A DNA stretch of 64,000 nucleotides. Source: Nitrosomonas ureae (GTDB lineage: Bacteria; Pseudomonadota; Gammaproteobacteria; Burkholderiales; Nitrosomonadaceae). The stretch is from NCBI RefSeq assembly GCF_900206265.1, contig NZ_LT907782.1, forward strand, positions 2,542,001-2,606,000, read 5' to 3'. The translations under genes were made by a program, and so were the position numbers. The notes beneath the pieces are model-generated. The model was not told the DNA's origin, made no database searches, and saw nothing but the letters and a program-made list of their open reading frames with translations. Positions 48,992 through 58,004 of this stretch are shown piece after piece; positions within the stretch are counted from its first letter, which is position 1; every line of letters starts with the position of its first letter.

Positions 48992-50920
48992 ATGGAAACA
49001 AAAAAACTTCTACTCATCATCATTTTTTCCACCTCATTACTGTTTTTGTGGGATGCCTGGCAAAAAGAATTATACCCTCCCAGCTCACAAGTAATGCCTG
49101 GAGCAACCTCAACAGAGTCTTCCAATCAACGTCATGATCCTCTGCCGGTTCCCGGAGATGAATTGGCTGCTTCAGCAGCTGAATCCAGCGCTGCTTTAGG
49201 AATAGAAGGTGTCAGTCCCTCTGTAACACCTAATCTGTTCCCTATGGGTGAAAAGATTCAGGTCAAAACGGACATGGTTATTGCTGAGATTGATACCGCG
49301 GGTGGTGATATCCGGCAACTGGGTTTGATCGAGCATCCATCCCGGGAAGATATCAATAAGCCCTACGAGCTTTTATTGGATAAAACTGCGCGGTTTCAAG
49401 TCGCCCAATCCGGACTGATTGGTGACGGATTGCCCAATCACAAAACAAAATATACCGTAGAGGACAATAAGTATTCCTATCAGCTGGAACCCGATCAGGA
49501 AAAGGTTGTGGTACGGCTCGTGGCACCCGAAACGGATGGTATACAGGTTACAAAAATATATACCTTTCATCGCGGCAGCTATGTCATTGATGTTGAATTT
49601 GAGATCGCCAATCATAGCGAAGCGGCGATCATTCCGTTTTCTTACTTCCAGATGTTGCGGGATCCTAATGAGCCCGTGGGAGCTGGTGCCTTGGTTCATT
49701 CTTATACCGGTGCCGCAATGTATACGGATGATGAAAAATTTCTGAAAATTAAATTCTCGGATTTGGATAAGAACAAAGCGGAATATCCAACCAATGCGGA
49801 TAATGGATGGATAGCCATGCTGGAGCATTATTTCCTCACTGCTTGGCTGCCTGAACCCGGTTCGCCTCGGGAATATTTTGCCAAACGATTGGCTCCCAAC
49901 CAATATACTGCCGGTGTTATTGCTCCTGTTGGCGCTGTGGAGCCGGATCAGGTTAAAAACATTTCGATGCCTTTTTATGCAGGTCCGCAAGAACAGAATA
50001 AATTAGCTGAATTGGCTCCAGGACTCGAGTTGACAGTAGATTACGGATGGCTGACCGTGCTAGCCAAACCGCTATTCTGGCTCCTTTCTTTTTATCATTC
50101 CTGGACGGATAACTGGGGTATCGCAATTATTCTTCTTACCCTGACGGTCAAGCTGATTTTCTTTCCGTTATCCGCCGCGGGCTATCGCTCGATGGCCAAA
50201 TTGCGGGTCGTGACCCCTAAACTGCAACGTATTCGCGAACAATACGCGAGTGATCGTCAGCGTATGCATCAGGCCATGATGGAGTTTTACAAGGAAGAGA
50301 AAATCAATCCCATGGGTGGATGTTTGCCCATATTGGTTCAGATTCCCGTATTTATTGCATTATTCTGGACATTATTGGCTGCTGTCGAATTACGTTACGC
50401 GCCACTAGCGCTGTGGATAACTGATATGTCGGTACCCGATCCCTATTATGTGCTTCCAGTAATCATGGGCGTATCGATGTGGATTCAATCAAAACTTAGC
50501 CCCACCCCCGCTGATCCAATACAAGCAAAAGTAATGCAGATTATGCCGATTGCGTTCAGTATTTTCTTCTTCTTTTTCCCGGCAGGACTTGTGCTTTATT
50601 CGCTTTGCAACAATATTCTTTCCATCGCGCAACAATGGCAGATCACGCGCATGTATGAGAATAAAGCTGAGGAGGAAGCCAATAAAGATAAAAATAAGAA
50701 GAAAATTAAAAATGGTCCGGAACCCGTTAAAGAAAATCTTCAGTTGACGGCTTCTGTTGAAAATGCGGAAGCGAATATTGCTCCGGTCGAAGCGGTATCT
50801 GCAGGAAGTGCAGATAAGAATGAAAAACCGCAGATAAAGCAAACAGCTGTTTCGGGTAGAAGTAAGGCACCTGTAAAACCAAAGAGCAATTCGATTGCTA
50901 AGAAAACAAAGAAAAAATAA
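48992..50920 (+). CDS. yidC: Membrane protein insertase YidC
   Basis: A 642-residue insertase. It has the N-terminal helix (LLLIIIFSTSLLFLWDAW), a large periplasmic domain (about 60-345) and the conserved membrane core: YHSWTDNWGIAIILLTLTVK, NPMGGCLPILVQIPVFIALFW and FFPAGLVLYSLCNNILSIAQQW. The C-terminal about 90 residues after ITRMYENK are a Lys/Glu/Ala-rich extension (KKKIKNG... AKKTKKK) longer than in E. coli YidC (548); such tails can bind ribosomes. Starts 10 bp after the yidD remnant. Confidence 0.96.
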   Translation: METKKLLLIIIFSTSLLFLWDAWQKELYPPSSQVMPGATSTESSNQRHDPLPVPGDELAASAAESSAALGIEGVSPSVTPNLFPMGEKIQVKTDMVIAEIDTAGGDIRQLGLIEHPSREDINKPYELLLDKTARFQVAQSGLIGDGLPNHKTKYTVEDNKYSYQLEPDQEKVVVRLVAPETDGIQVTKIYTFHRGSYVIDVEFEIANHSEAAIIPFSYFQMLRDPNEPVGAGALVHSYTGAAMYTDDEKFLKIKFSDLDKNKAEYPTNADNGWIAMLEHYFLTAWLPEPGSPREYFAKRLAPNQYTAGVIAPVGAVEPDQVKNISMPFYAGPQEQNKLAELAPGLELTVDYGWLTVLAKPLFWLLSFYHSWTDNWGIAIILLTLTVKLIFFPLSAAGYRSMAKLRVVTPKLQRIREQYASDRQRMHQAMMEFYKEEKINPMGGCLPILVQIPVFIALFWTLLAAVELRYAPLALWITDMSVPDPYYVLPVIMGVSMWIQSKLSPTPADPIQAKVMQIMPIAFSIFFFFFPAGLVLYSLCNNILSIAQQWQITRMYENKAEEEANKDKNKKKIKNGPEPVKENLQLTASVENAEANIAPVEAVSAGSADKNEKPQIKQTAVSGRSKAPVKPKSNSIAKKTKKK

Positions 50921-50929
50921 TCATGATTG

Positions 50930-50952
50930 CCGGTTATCTGCTGGATAACCGG
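50930..50952 (+). terminator. Hairpin directly after yidC
   Basis: CCGGTTATC and GATAACCGG form a nine-pair stem with a five-base loop, 10 bp after the yidC stop. It has no T-tract, so it may be a Rho-dependent end or an mRNA-stabilising hairpin rather than a classical terminator. Confidence 0.5.
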
Positions 50953-50980
50953 AGCGTAACCACTCATACCGTCATTACAA

Positions 50981-51115
50981 GATCGTTAAAAAACGTTATC
51001 GAGGCAGTTGATGCAAGGCAAAAACAGGCTCGAAATGCTCACTTATTAAGCATAAGCTGCGTTTCCTCGCCTGTTTTTATACCGCAGCAGTAACGCAGAT
51101 GGTTTTTCAGCGGTC
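50981..51115. repeat. MITE-like palindromic element upstream of mnmE
   Basis: About 135 bp bounded by imperfect inverted ends, GATCGTTAAAAAAC (50981-50994) and GTTTTTCAGCGGTC (51102-51115), matching at 11 of 14 positions. Inside, AAAAACAGGC (51020-51029) and GCCTGTTTTT (51069-51078) form a second nested dyad. The whole folds as one long hairpin. It encodes nothing and ends five bases before the mnmE ribosome binding site. This plan fits a non-autonomous mobile or REPIN-type repeat; its copy number cannot be seen from one window. Confidence 0.6.
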
Positions 51116-51132
51116 TGTTAGGGAGTTGATAC

Positions 51133-52488
51133 ATAGTTAGCCCTGATATCATTGCAGCCATTGCGACACCACCCGGGTACGGTGGAATCGGCGTAATTCG
51201 CATTTCCGGCAATAACCTGGCAAAACTCGCCCAAGTAATTCTTGGCAAGCTCCCTAAACCACGCCATGCCAGCCTTGGTAAGTTTCTGAATGCCGAGGGA
51301 CAAATCGTCGATCAAGGTATTGTGCTTTATTTTCCGGGGCCTCATTCGTATACGGGTGAAGATGTGCTCGAGCTGCATGGGCATGGTGGTCCGGCGGTCA
51401 TAAATTTATTACTCAAAAGCTGTCTCAGTGCTGGCGCTCGTTTAGCGCAACCCGGTGAATTTACACTGCGTGCTTATCTCAATAATAAAATCGATTTGGT
51501 TCAGGCCGAGAGCGTCGCTGCCCTCATCGAAGCCAGTACGCAGGAAGCAGCGCGCTGTGCGGTCAATTCTTTGCAGGGTCATTTCTCCGCCAGGATCGAA
51601 ACACTGGTTGGTTTGTTGATCACGCTGCGGATGCTGATTGAAGCAACTCTGGACTTCCCGGAAGATGAGATCGACAACTTGAAGGCTTTGCAAATTCGCG
51701 AAAAACTGGATCATATTGTTGCGCAGTTGGAACAAACACTTTCCGGTGCACGGCAGGGCAATTTGCTGCAAGAAGGCATCCGGATCGTTTTGGCGGGAGC
51801 GCCGAATGTCGGCAAGTCCAGTTTGTTGAATCAATTGGTCGAAGAAGACGCCGCCATTGTTACGGAAATACCCGGAACCACTCGGGATACCATTCAACGC
51901 ACCATTACCCTGGGCGGGATGCCAATTCATATTATAGATACTGCCGGACTGAGAGAAACCGGTGACATTGTCGAACAGAAAGGCATTGAGCGAACGCTGG
52001 CTGCGATTAAGCGCGCCAACCTGGTGCTTCGGTTGCTAGATAGCAGTCAACACCAGCCAGCCGCTCCTGATCCGATAAAACAATACATTCCTGATGACAA
52101 ACCCCAAATCACCGTGTTCAACAAAATTGACTTGCGCAATGAGAATCCCAAGATGGAAGGGGATGAACATAACAGCAGCATTCATCTTTCGGCCAAAACC
52201 GGTGCAGGTATTGAATTGCTGCGACAAAAGATTTTGCACCTGGCAGGCTGGCAATTTAATCATGCCGGTGAAGGGATATTCATGGCCAGGCAGCGTCATT
52301 TGGAGGCGTTGACACAAGCAAGCGCACATTTGCAAAATGCGCTGGAATATACTGAAAACGAATACCAACTGGAGCTTATTGCCGAAGAACTTAGGTTGGC
52401 GCAAACCGCACTATCAACTATTACAGGTCAATTTACGGCGGATGACCTGCTGGGGGAAATTTTTTCGCATTTTTGCATTGGCAAATAG
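51133..52488 (+). CDS. mnmE: tRNA modification GTPase MnmE, apparently with an ATA start
   Basis: Makes, with MnmG, the cmnm5 modification at U34 of tRNAs. The N-terminal block DIIAAIATPPGYGGIGVIRISG is intact and begins three codons after ATA 51133. GGGAG at 51121-51125 stands seven bases before this ATA, exactly where a start is expected, yet no ATG/GTG/TTG lies between the in-frame TGA (51127) and codon 64. The G domain shows GAPNVGKSSLLN, DTAGLRETGD and NKID; the catalytic C-terminus is CIGK. Length 451 fits E. coli MnmE (454). The odd start could be real, an ATG-to-ATA mutation, or a base error. Confidence 0.85.
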   Translation: MVSPDIIAAIATPPGYGGIGVIRISGNNLAKLAQVILGKLPKPRHASLGKFLNAEGQIVDQGIVLYFPGPHSYTGEDVLELHGHGGPAVINLLLKSCLSAGARLAQPGEFTLRAYLNNKIDLVQAESVAALIEASTQEAARCAVNSLQGHFSARIETLVGLLITLRMLIEATLDFPEDEIDNLKALQIREKLDHIVAQLEQTLSGARQGNLLQEGIRIVLAGAPNVGKSSLLNQLVEEDAAIVTEIPGTTRDTIQRTITLGGMPIHIIDTAGLRETGDIVEQKGIERTLAAIKRANLVLRLLDSSQHQPAAPDPIKQYIPDDKPQITVFNKIDLRNENPKMEGDEHNSSIHLSAKTGAGIELLRQKILHLAGWQFNHAGEGIFMARQRHLEALTQASAHLQNALEYTENEYQLELIAEELRLAQTALSTITGQFTADDLLGEIFSHFCIGK

Positions 52489-52587
52489 CTTCAATTCCGC
52501 TGCGATCCGCGAAGTTTAGCCGAGTTTAAGATATATTCAAGCGGCGTGTTATGATCAAATACTGTTTTGTCACTCAGTTGTTGTTAT

Positions 52588-55377
52588 ATGACGCTCAACC
52601 AGAATCCGGAACAAAAAGCCCGCGACCATATCGACATGCAACTCAACCAAGCGGGCTGGGTAGTTCAATCCGCCCGGAAAATCGATCTGAATGCCGGGTT
52701 AGGGCAAGCGGTACGTGAATACCAGACCGACGTCGGCCCGGCGGATTACGTGCTGTTTGTAGACAAAAAAGCGGTGGGCGTGATCGAAGCCAAAAAGGCG
52801 GATCTGGGACATAAAATCACCGAAGTGGAGCAGCAGACCGAAGGCTACGCCAGCGCCCGGTTAAAGTGGATCAGCAACACCAAAACGTTGCCGTTCCTGT
52901 ACGAAAGCACCGGCATCATTACGCGCTTCACCGATGGCCGAGATCCCAAGCCGCGCTCGCGCGAAGTGTTCAATTTTCACCGCCCCGAAATGCTCAAAGC
53001 ATGGATTGCGCAAGATGCCAGCCTGCGCCAGCGTTTGCAACACATTCCGTTGCTTAACCCGGATCATTTAACCGCCCATGCGCTGCATCTGCGCAACTGC
53101 CAGGAAACCGCCATTGCCAATCTGGAAATCTCATTCCGTGAAGGTCGCCCGCGCGCGTTGATTCAAATGGCGACCGGTGCGGGAAAAACTTACACCGCGA
53201 TTACCGCAATGTACCGGTTGCTCAAATACGCCGATGCTCGGCGCATTTTGTTTCTGGTCGATACCCGCAATCTTGGCGAACAGGCCGAACAGGAAATGAT
53301 GTCGTACGTGCCGCTCGACGACAACCGCAAATTTACCGAAATCTACGCCACGCAACGTTTGAAATCGTCTTACATTCCTACCAACAGCGTGGTTTACATT
53401 AGTACCATCCAACGGCTGTACTCGATCCTTAAAGGCAGTGAACTGGATGAAGCTACAGAGCAAATCAATCCGGCGGAATTGATGCAATCCAAAGCGCCGC
53501 TACCGGTGGTTTACAACGAAAAAGTCCCGCCGGAATTCTTCGATTTCATTTTCATCGATGAGTGCCACCGCTCGATCTATAACCTGTGGCAGCAAGTGCT
53601 GGATTATTTCGACGCCAGCCTGATCGGCCTCACTGCTACGCCGAATAACCGCACCTACGGTTTTTTCAACAAAAATGTGGTCAGCGAGTACAGCCACGAA
53701 AAAGCCGTCGCCGATGGTGTCAACGTCGGCAACGAGGTGTACCTGATCGAAACGCAGATCACGCAACAAGGTGCGCAGCTTGCCGCCAGGCAGCAAGTGG
53801 AAAAACGCGAGAAACTGACGCGCAAGAAACGCTGGGAAATGCAGGACGAAGACGAAACCTACTCCGCTACCCAACTGGATCGCAGCATCGTCAATCCAGA
53901 TCAGATCCGCACCGTGATCCGCGCGTTCCGCGACAAATGGCCGGAGATCTTTCCGGACCGGCGCGAAGTGCCGAAAACATTGATCTTCGCCAAAACCGCC
54001 AGCCACGCCGACGACATCATCCAAATGGTGCGTGAGGAATTCGCCGAAAGCAACGCTTTCTGTAAGAAACTGACGTACAAAATCGACGAAGACCCCAAGT
54101 CGGTGTTGGCGCAATTCCGTAACGACTACCTGCCGCGCATCGCCGTTACCGTCGACATGATCGCCACCGGTACCGACGTGAAGCCGCTGGAATGCCTGCT
54201 GTTCATGCGCGGCGTGAAAAGCCGCAACTATTTCGAGCAAATGAAAGGCCGCGGCACGCGCACACTGGATCTGGACGATCTGAAAAAAGTCATGCCGTCC
54301 GCAGTCAGCGCCAAAACGCATTACGTCATCGTTGACGCCATCGGCGTCACCCGCTCGCTCAAAACCGCCAACCAGCCGCTCATCGCCCAGCCCAGAGTAA
54401 CACTGAAAGATCTGGCAATGCGAGTGATGATGGGTGCTGCCGACGAAGATACCATCAGCTCCTTAGCCGGACGTCTGGCGCGGCTCAACAAGCAACTGGA
54501 TGCTGACGACCAGCGCCGCATCCGCGATCTGGCGGGCATGGAACTTACGCAATTGGTCGGCAAATTGTTCGCCGCCATCGATGTCGACAATATCGAAGCC
54601 AAAGCACTGCAACTCTCCGCACAACCCATCGGCACTGATCCCGGCGATGCAAAAAGAGAACTTGCGCAACGGCAATTGGTCGGCGAAGCGGCTCGCGTAC
54701 TGAACGGCGAACTGGTCGAACTGATCGACAGCATTCGCCGCGACAAGGAACAAACCATCGACCACGGCAACCTTGACAAATTGGTGCACGCCGGATGGGA
54801 CAAAGACGCCGCCAGCCACGCACAAGCATTGACCGACGAATTCGCCGAATACTTAAGAACGCACCAAGACCAGATCACCGCGCTGACGATCTTTTTCACC
54901 CAGCCGTACCGGCGGCGCGAACTGAGTTACGCGCTGATCCGCCAAGTGCTGGATAAACTTAAAACCGATCAACCGAAGCTTGCGCCACTGCGTGTGTGGC
55001 GAGCGTACCAACAACTAGAATTCCGTCATTCCCGCGCAGGCGGGAATCCAGTCAATGAACTTACGGCACTAGTCGCGCTGATTCGCCAGGTATGTGGCTG
55101 GGACAAAACCCTAACCCCCTTCGACGACACCGTGCGCCGCAATTTCCAAAGTTGGATCATGCAACACCACGCCGGCAGCGGCGAAAAATTCAACGAAGAG
55201 CAAGTGCGCTGGCTGCACATGATCCGCGACCACGTTGCCAACTCGTTCCACATCGATCGCGACGACCTGGAAATGGCGCCGTTTGATGCTCAAGGCGGAT
55301 TGGGCAGGATGCATCAGTTGTTTGGGGCGAAGATGGAGCCGCTGCTGGATGAATTGAATGAGGTGTTGGTGGGGTAA
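52588..55377 (+). CDS. hsdR: Type I restriction endonuclease, R subunit
   Basis: A 929-residue restriction/translocation subunit. The N-terminal PD-(D/E)xK nuclease shows Asp53 and Glu67-x-Lys69 in GVIEAKKAD. The SF2 motor follows: Walker A ATGAGKT (195-201), DECH (324-327), SAT-like GLTATP and the RGxxSR-type MKGRGTRTLD. The C-terminal region matches the EcoEI-like HsdR C domain. Residues about 811-823 (FRHSRAGGNPVN) are the read-through of a REP-like palindrome. Codon use is visibly GC-rich compared with nuo. Two bases before hsdS. Confidence 0.95.
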   Translation: MTLNQNPEQKARDHIDMQLNQAGWVVQSARKIDLNAGLGQAVREYQTDVGPADYVLFVDKKAVGVIEAKKADLGHKITEVEQQTEGYASARLKWISNTKTLPFLYESTGIITRFTDGRDPKPRSREVFNFHRPEMLKAWIAQDASLRQRLQHIPLLNPDHLTAHALHLRNCQETAIANLEISFREGRPRALIQMATGAGKTYTAITAMYRLLKYADARRILFLVDTRNLGEQAEQEMMSYVPLDDNRKFTEIYATQRLKSSYIPTNSVVYISTIQRLYSILKGSELDEATEQINPAELMQSKAPLPVVYNEKVPPEFFDFIFIDECHRSIYNLWQQVLDYFDASLIGLTATPNNRTYGFFNKNVVSEYSHEKAVADGVNVGNEVYLIETQITQQGAQLAARQQVEKREKLTRKKRWEMQDEDETYSATQLDRSIVNPDQIRTVIRAFRDKWPEIFPDRREVPKTLIFAKTASHADDIIQMVREEFAESNAFCKKLTYKIDEDPKSVLAQFRNDYLPRIAVTVDMIATGTDVKPLECLLFMRGVKSRNYFEQMKGRGTRTLDLDDLKKVMPSAVSAKTHYVIVDAIGVTRSLKTANQPLIAQPRVTLKDLAMRVMMGAADEDTISSLAGRLARLNKQLDADDQRRIRDLAGMELTQLVGKLFAAIDVDNIEAKALQLSAQPIGTDPGDAKRELAQRQLVGEAARVLNGELVELIDSIRRDKEQTIDHGNLDKLVHAGWDKDAASHAQALTDEFAEYLRTHQDQITALTIFFTQPYRRRELSYALIRQVLDKLKTDQPKLAPLRVWRAYQQLEFRHSRAGGNPVNELTALVALIRQVCGWDKTLTPFDDTVRRNFQSWIMQHHAGSGEKFNEEQVRWLHMIRDHVANSFHIDRDDLEMAPFDAQGGLGRMHQLFGAKMEPLLDELNEVLVG
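55028..55047. repeat. REP-like palindrome inside hsdR
   Basis: ATTCCCGC-GCAG-GCGGGAAT, an eight-pair hairpin with a tetraloop, within a CCGTCATTCCCGCGCAGG-type repeat known from many proteobacterial genomes. It is read in frame as SRAGGNPV within HsdR and does not disrupt the gene. Confidence 0.75.
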
Positions 55378-55379
55378 AA

Positions 55380-57053
55380 ATGTTACAACTACAGAATGTG
55401 AAGAAATTGCCAGAAAACTGGACTACCTGTGAGCTTGATAATGTACTTTTTAAAATTAGCAATGGCGCAAACGTTATTCAGTATGAAGAAAAAGTAGGGT
55501 ATCCAATTTGTAGAATTGAGACTATTTGGAACGAAAATATTGACCTCGACAGAGTCAAATACATCAAGGAAAACGGCAAAGAATTTATTGAGAAACATGC
55601 ACTTCAATATGGAGACATTCTTCTCAGTCATATAAATAGCGATGCTCATCTTGGCAAAACAGGTCTATTTAAAAATCAAGTTGAAATACTAATTCACGGA
55701 ATAAACATCCTTCTGATTCGTCCTGTCGAACATTTTTCCTCCGGTTTTCTGAATTATCAATTTAAGTACCTGAGAGTAAAAGGTATATTTATTGATGCCG
55801 CACAAAGAGCAGTAAACCAATCTTCAATAAATCAGAAAAAATTGAAATCATTTCAGATCGTTGTTGCTCCTCTTCACGAACAACACCGCATCGTCGCCAA
55901 AATCGAAGAACTGTTTTCCGAGCTGGACAAGGGTATCGAAAACCTGAAAACCGCCCAAGCACAGCTCAAGGTGTACCGTCAAGCATTGCTGAAACACGCA
56001 TTCGAAGGCAAACTCACCGCGCAATGGCGTGCGCAGCGTCGTGTTAAACAATCCGTCGCCCCCGCGCAGGCGGGGGCCCAGTTTTTGAATGACACAAACT
56101 CCCGCCCCACGCCTTCGCGTGGGCCGGCACTGCGTGGAAATAACGAAGCAGGGAGCGGAAATGACAAACCCCTCGGAACCGCGGATGCTTTACTCAAGCA
56201 TATCCAGCAAGAACGCGCACAACGTTACCAGCAACAACTCGCCGACTGGGAAGCCTCCGGCAAGCAAGGCAGCAAACCCAAACCCCCGAAATCCCTACCC
56301 TCGCTCACCGCTGAAGAATTGGCCGAATTACCTGAATTGCCGGAGGGGTGGGCTTACATACGAGTTGGCGCTGTAATTGATGATCCGACCTATGGCACTT
56401 CAAAGAAATGTGATTACGAAGTTGACGGGATAGGTGTCCTGAGAATTCCCAATGTAATTTCGGGAAAAGTTGATGCTTCCGACTTGAAATTTGCGCAATT
56501 CACTGCAGATGAAATAGCGTCATACAAATTAAACGTTGGTGACATTTTGATAATCCGTTCAAATGGCAGCGTTTCGATTGTTGGGCGATGTGCACTTGTT
56601 TCTAGCGCAGATATTGATTATTTGTATGCTGGCTACTTGATCAGATTGCGTTCGAATCTACACATTGTAGAACCGAGATTCTTGCTCAATACATTTGCAC
56701 TTCACTCAGTTAGAAAGCAGATTGAACAGAAGGCAAAATCAACTAGTGGCGTGAATAACATCAATACGGGTGAGATTCAATCGTTGGTTGTTGCTCTGTG
56801 CAGTGTTGAAGAACAAAGACAAGTTCATTTGGAACTTGAATCTCGCTTATCCGAAACCGACCAACTCGACCAAACCATCACGACATCCTTACAACAAGCC
56901 GAAGCCCTGCGCCAAGCTATTCTGAAAAAAGCCTTCTCCGGCCAGTTGGTGCCGCAAGACCAGAACGACGAGTCTGCCTCGGAATTGCTGGCGCGTATTA
57001 GGGCGGGACGTGAACAATCTGACAAACCAACGCGCGGGAGAAAGGCGACATGA
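55380..57053 (+). CDS. hsdS: Type I restriction-modification specificity subunit S
   Basis: A 557-residue DNA-recognition subunit. It has two target-recognition domains (about 1-160 and 320-485), each followed by a conserved coiled-coil: LHEQHRIVAKIEELFSELDKG and VEEQRQVHLELESRLSETDQ, both leading to ALLKHAFEGKLTAQWR / AILKKAFSGQLVPQDQ. The target domains are AT-richer than the spacers, as expected for variable modules. Between the halves (about 225-265) lies a read-through of two REP-like palindromes. Its TGA overlaps the start of the following broken PIN gene. Confidence 0.93.
   Translation: MLQLQNVKKLPENWTTCELDNVLFKISNGANVIQYEEKVGYPICRIETIWNENIDLDRVKYIKENGKEFIEKHALQYGDILLSHINSDAHLGKTGLFKNQVEILIHGINILLIRPVEHFSSGFLNYQFKYLRVKGIFIDAAQRAVNQSSINQKKLKSFQIVVAPLHEQHRIVAKIEELFSELDKGIENLKTAQAQLKVYRQALLKHAFEGKLTAQWRAQRRVKQSVAPAQAGAQFLNDTNSRPTPSRGPALRGNNEAGSGNDKPLGTADALLKHIQQERAQRYQQQLADWEASGKQGSKPKPPKSLPSLTAEELAELPELPEGWAYIRVGAVIDDPTYGTSKKCDYEVDGIGVLRIPNVISGKVDASDLKFAQFTADEIASYKLNVGDILIIRSNGSVSIVGRCALVSSADIDYLYAGYLIRLRSNLHIVEPRFLLNTFALHSVRKQIEQKAKSTSGVNNINTGEIQSLVVALCSVEEQRQVHLELESRLSETDQLDQTITTSLQQAEALRQAILKKAFSGQLVPQDQNDESASELLARIRAGREQSDKPTRGRKAT
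56058..56123. repeat. Two REP-like palindromes inside hsdS
   Basis: GCCCCCGC-GCAG-GCGGGGGC (56058-56077) and CCCACGC-CTTC-GCGTGGG (56106-56123), perfect hairpins with tetraloops in a row. They are read in frame as VAPAQAGAQ and PTPSRGPALRG in the linker between the two halves of HsdS. Confidence 0.75.
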
Positions 57054-57968
57054 GCGCGGCGAGAGGCGGAAAGGCATCATCCAGGGTTGAGGATGCTATT
57101 ACTGTTCGTTCAGACAAGCTGAAAGAGCTAAGAGTGGTTGTCAGTTATTGGAAGGAATTTAGTGCTGTCATCAGCAGTGCTGCCTAGTTTCGCTTGATTG
57201 TGGACACTAATGTTGTGCTGGGTGACCTTCTCTGGGCTGGTAGCTGAACGAAAGAATTCAACAGCCAAGACCGATTTGATGGAAGTTATTGAGACAGAAA
57301 CGATTGACCTGTATGCACCTCCGGCGCTCTTTGATGAAGTGGAGGAACATCTACCCAAGATCGCTGCAAGAAAGGGGCTGGATATTACTCGGCTAACTGC
57401 CGAGTGGGCAAGCTACAGGATGCGGATTAAGATTGCTGAACCGGATAGCGAGAAGGTACTCGAATTAAGGGAAGGCATTGATCCGGATGATGCCGAATTC
57501 GTGGCGCTCGCGCAAACCATAGGTGCAATAGGAGTAATCAGCAAGGATAGACATATTGGGCAGATGAGGGGAAACCACATTTCTGTTGAGTGCATCACCC
57601 ATCTGCGCAACTATTCGCGTGCCACGGCAATCGAGCTGAACATTAAAATTGGAGGGGTGGTATTTGCAAAGGTTGGTTATGCCGCCATTGCCGGAATATA
57701 TTCAGGAAGCAAAGCGTTGATTGCGAGGGTTAGCAAAGCCCCGGATTGGGTAAAGCTGGCATTGCTTGTTGGTGGATTGTTTGTTGTGTTGCATCCCGAT
57801 GCAAGAGCACGTGTTGCTAATGGTTTGAGGGTGGTATTCGAGGGCATTGCTGAGGCAACACCATTTGTCATTGAGGAAATCGCAGCAGCGATAGCACTCG
57901 CGCAACAACATAACTCAGAAGCGCAGCAGCATCATGATAATGCTATGAAGGAGCTGGGCAGAAATTAG
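57050..57968 (+). pseudogene. Disrupted PIN-domain nuclease-like gene with C-terminal membrane segment
   Basis: Begins at ATG 57050, overlapping the hsdS stop, and reads 45 codons to TAG at 57185. The same frame continues with RLIVDTNVVLGDLLWAG, a typical PIN start with its first catalytic Asp, then stops again at 57245. A +1 shift at about 57245 restores the rest (TAKTDLMEVIETETIDLYAPPALFDEVEEHL, then DPDDAEFVALAQTIGAIGVISKDRHI with the further acidic PIN residues) to 57968. Later residues hold hydrophobic segments (WVKLALLVGGLFVVL, TPFVIEEIAAAIALA). One nonsense codon and one frameshift therefore separate this from an intact gene. The 3' part could still be translated from 57198. Confidence 0.7.
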
Positions 57969-58004
57969 TTGTATCGAGAGCATAATAGGACACAGGATTA
58001 ATAA

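Noticed and set aside
51322..52488. Shorter mnmE starting at GTG 51322
   Set aside because: It would delete the conserved N-terminal folate-binding domain block that is intact upstream and correctly spaced from an SD.
53500..54321. 273-codon open frame antisense to hsdR
   Set aside because: Long only because the GC-rich hsdR codons leave few stops on the other strand; no recognisable family, and hsdR is certain.
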